The position numbers and the translations under genes are program-made. Below, one piece after another: positions 20,952 to 21,516 of a stretch of DNA of 21,516 nt. Where the stretch lies: positions 1 through 21,516 of the forward strand of contig DASPKS010000032.1 in assembly GCA_035628035.1 (NCBI GenBank). Direction: 5' to 3'. Origin of the DNA: DASPKS01 sp035628035. Lineage in GTDB: Bacteria > Bacteroidota > Rhodothermia > Rhodothermales > Rubricoccaceae. Position 1 is the stretch's first letter. The number at the start of each line of letters is the position of its first letter. The notes beneath the pieces were generated by a model, which did no database searches, was not told the DNA's origin, and saw only the letters and a program-made list of their open reading frames with translations.

Positions 20952-21086
20952 TCACGGCGCCCGAGGCCCCTCTATCATCCGCTGCCACCAGCCGAAAAGA
21001 ATCTCGGGACCCAGCTTACACAGGAGAAATGCCAAGAGAACGAGGATGACAGGGACGAGCAGGGCCTTTTTCTGTTCAGGTGTCAT
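20952..21086 (-). CDS. 44-residue single-span membrane peptide
   Basis: From ATG 21086 the frame encodes a charged N-terminus (MTPEQKK), a hydrophobic span of about 18 residues (ALLVPVILVLLAFLLCK), an amphipathic GPEILFGWWQRMIEG stretch and a Pro end. The frame extends further upstream but there it only shadows the permease gene. It starts 32 bp after the TauE/SafE-family stop on the same strand, so it is probably in the same transcript. The WW and Cys at the membrane border are notable. It could be a small subunit or regulator of the permease. I do not recognise the family. Confidence 0.6.
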   Translation of the reverse strand: MTPEQKKALLVPVILVLLAFLLCKLGPEILFGWWQRMIEGPRAP

Positions 21087-21118
21087 CGTGGCGGGGCAGA
21101 GTGCCGGCTTCGCCGTTA

Positions 21119-21516
21119 TCAGCGCAGCGCGTCCCAGAGCAACCGGACCGCCGTAACGGCGACGATGGCGGCGAAGGTGAGGCGGACCGCCCGCACGGGC
21201 ACACGCCGCGCGATCCACACCCCGAGTGGGGCCGTCGCCATCGCGGGGAGGGCGAGCGCGAGCGGGCGCACGAGGTCCACGTAGCCAACGGCGCCGACCG
21301 GCACGGGCGCGCCCTGCCCGAGCACCATGTAGGTGACGACGCCTGCCGCCGCGATGAGCACGATGGCCGCCGTCGAGGTGGCCGTGGCAGCCTTCGTCGG
21401 GAAGCGGAGGAAGCCGTGGTAGAGCGGCACCAGCACGAAGCCGCCGCCGACGCCGGCCAGGGCCGCCAGCGCGCCCGCACCGACGCCCGTCAGCGCGAGC
21501 GCGCCCGTGCTGTGGC
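21119..21516 (-). CDS. TauE/SafE (TSUP) family permease, C-terminal half
   Basis: Partial: the frame is open to the right edge, giving about 131 codons. It reads GAGALAALAGVGGGFVLVPLYHGF, the second copy of the GxGGG-VP repeat that marks the TSUP (DUF81) family, then helices TSTAAIVLIAAAGVVTYMVLG, VDLVRPLALALPAMATAPLGVWIARRVP and a final VRLTFAAIVAVTAVRLLWDALR. The N-terminal repeat lies outside the window, and a GTG at 21436 is not the true start. Family members export or import sulfite, sulfoacetate, taurine-derived or other organosulfur anions across the inner membrane. The substrate cannot be told here. Confidence 0.9.
   Translation of the reverse strand, partial: HSTGALALTGVGAGALAALAGVGGGFVLVPLYHGFLRFPTKAATATSTAAIVLIAAAGVVTYMVLGQGAPVPVGAVGYVDLVRPLALALPAMATAPLGVWIARRVPVRAVRLTFAAIVAVTAVRLLWDALR

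Overview
The window is a GC-rich chromosomal stretch with short gaps and coding on both strands. It most resembles a marine, high-GC member of the Rhodothermota/Bacteroidota lineage (Rubricoccaceae-like). This is inferred from three things: a type IX secretion C-terminal sorting domain on the beta-helix protein (3622-5085), many lipoproteins with short signal peptides, and start codons preceded by pyrimidine-rich leaders instead of Shine-Dalgarno sequences. I see no tRNA, rRNA, CRISPR array, transposase or attachment site.

Layout. (1) 1-3480, minus strand: an aromatic acyl-CoA catabolic operon. It holds a fused FAD monooxygenase/old-yellow-enzyme protein of the 2-aminobenzoyl-CoA/salicylyl-CoA hydroxylase type, a DUF1684 lipoprotein coupled to it by an ATGA overlap, and an enoyl-CoA hydratase that runs off the left edge. 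(2) 3622-5447: a secreted right-handed beta-helix protein converging on a small lipoprotein. (3) 5504-8322, minus strand: an ABC exporter coupled to arsenate reductase ArsC, then ArsR behind its own near-perfect promoter and a perfect 20-bp palindromic operator, then an unusually short Cys-rich peptide (23 residues, 7 Cys) ending at a strong terminator. (4) 8487-13048: DUF2071, DUF1304, three lipoproteins (one propeller-like) and a lipoprotein HtrA-type protease.

(5) 13111-20910, minus strand: the most unusual part. A 694-residue STAND-type ATPase with a C-terminal helix-turn-helix is followed by three helically phased direct repeats (TGAGCGYRAA). Then comes a compact nine-gene operon: five divergent SnoaL/NTF2-like ester-cyclase paralogues, two DUF2652 proteins with remnants of a class III nucleotide cyclase fold (one fused to an SRPBCC domain), an atypical SDR and an ABM-like alpha/beta-barrel protein. 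The operon ends at a hairpin plus T-tract terminator. Most of its products have folds that enclose a small hydrophobic ligand, and no polyketide synthase is present. It is therefore a candidate uncharacterised small-molecule sensing or modifying system under a STAND regulator. (6) 20952-21516: a 44-residue single-span membrane peptide and the C-terminal half of a TauE/SafE-family permease.

Assignments rest on reading conserved motifs by eye. No database search was possible, and family names without a clear motif are marked as less certain.
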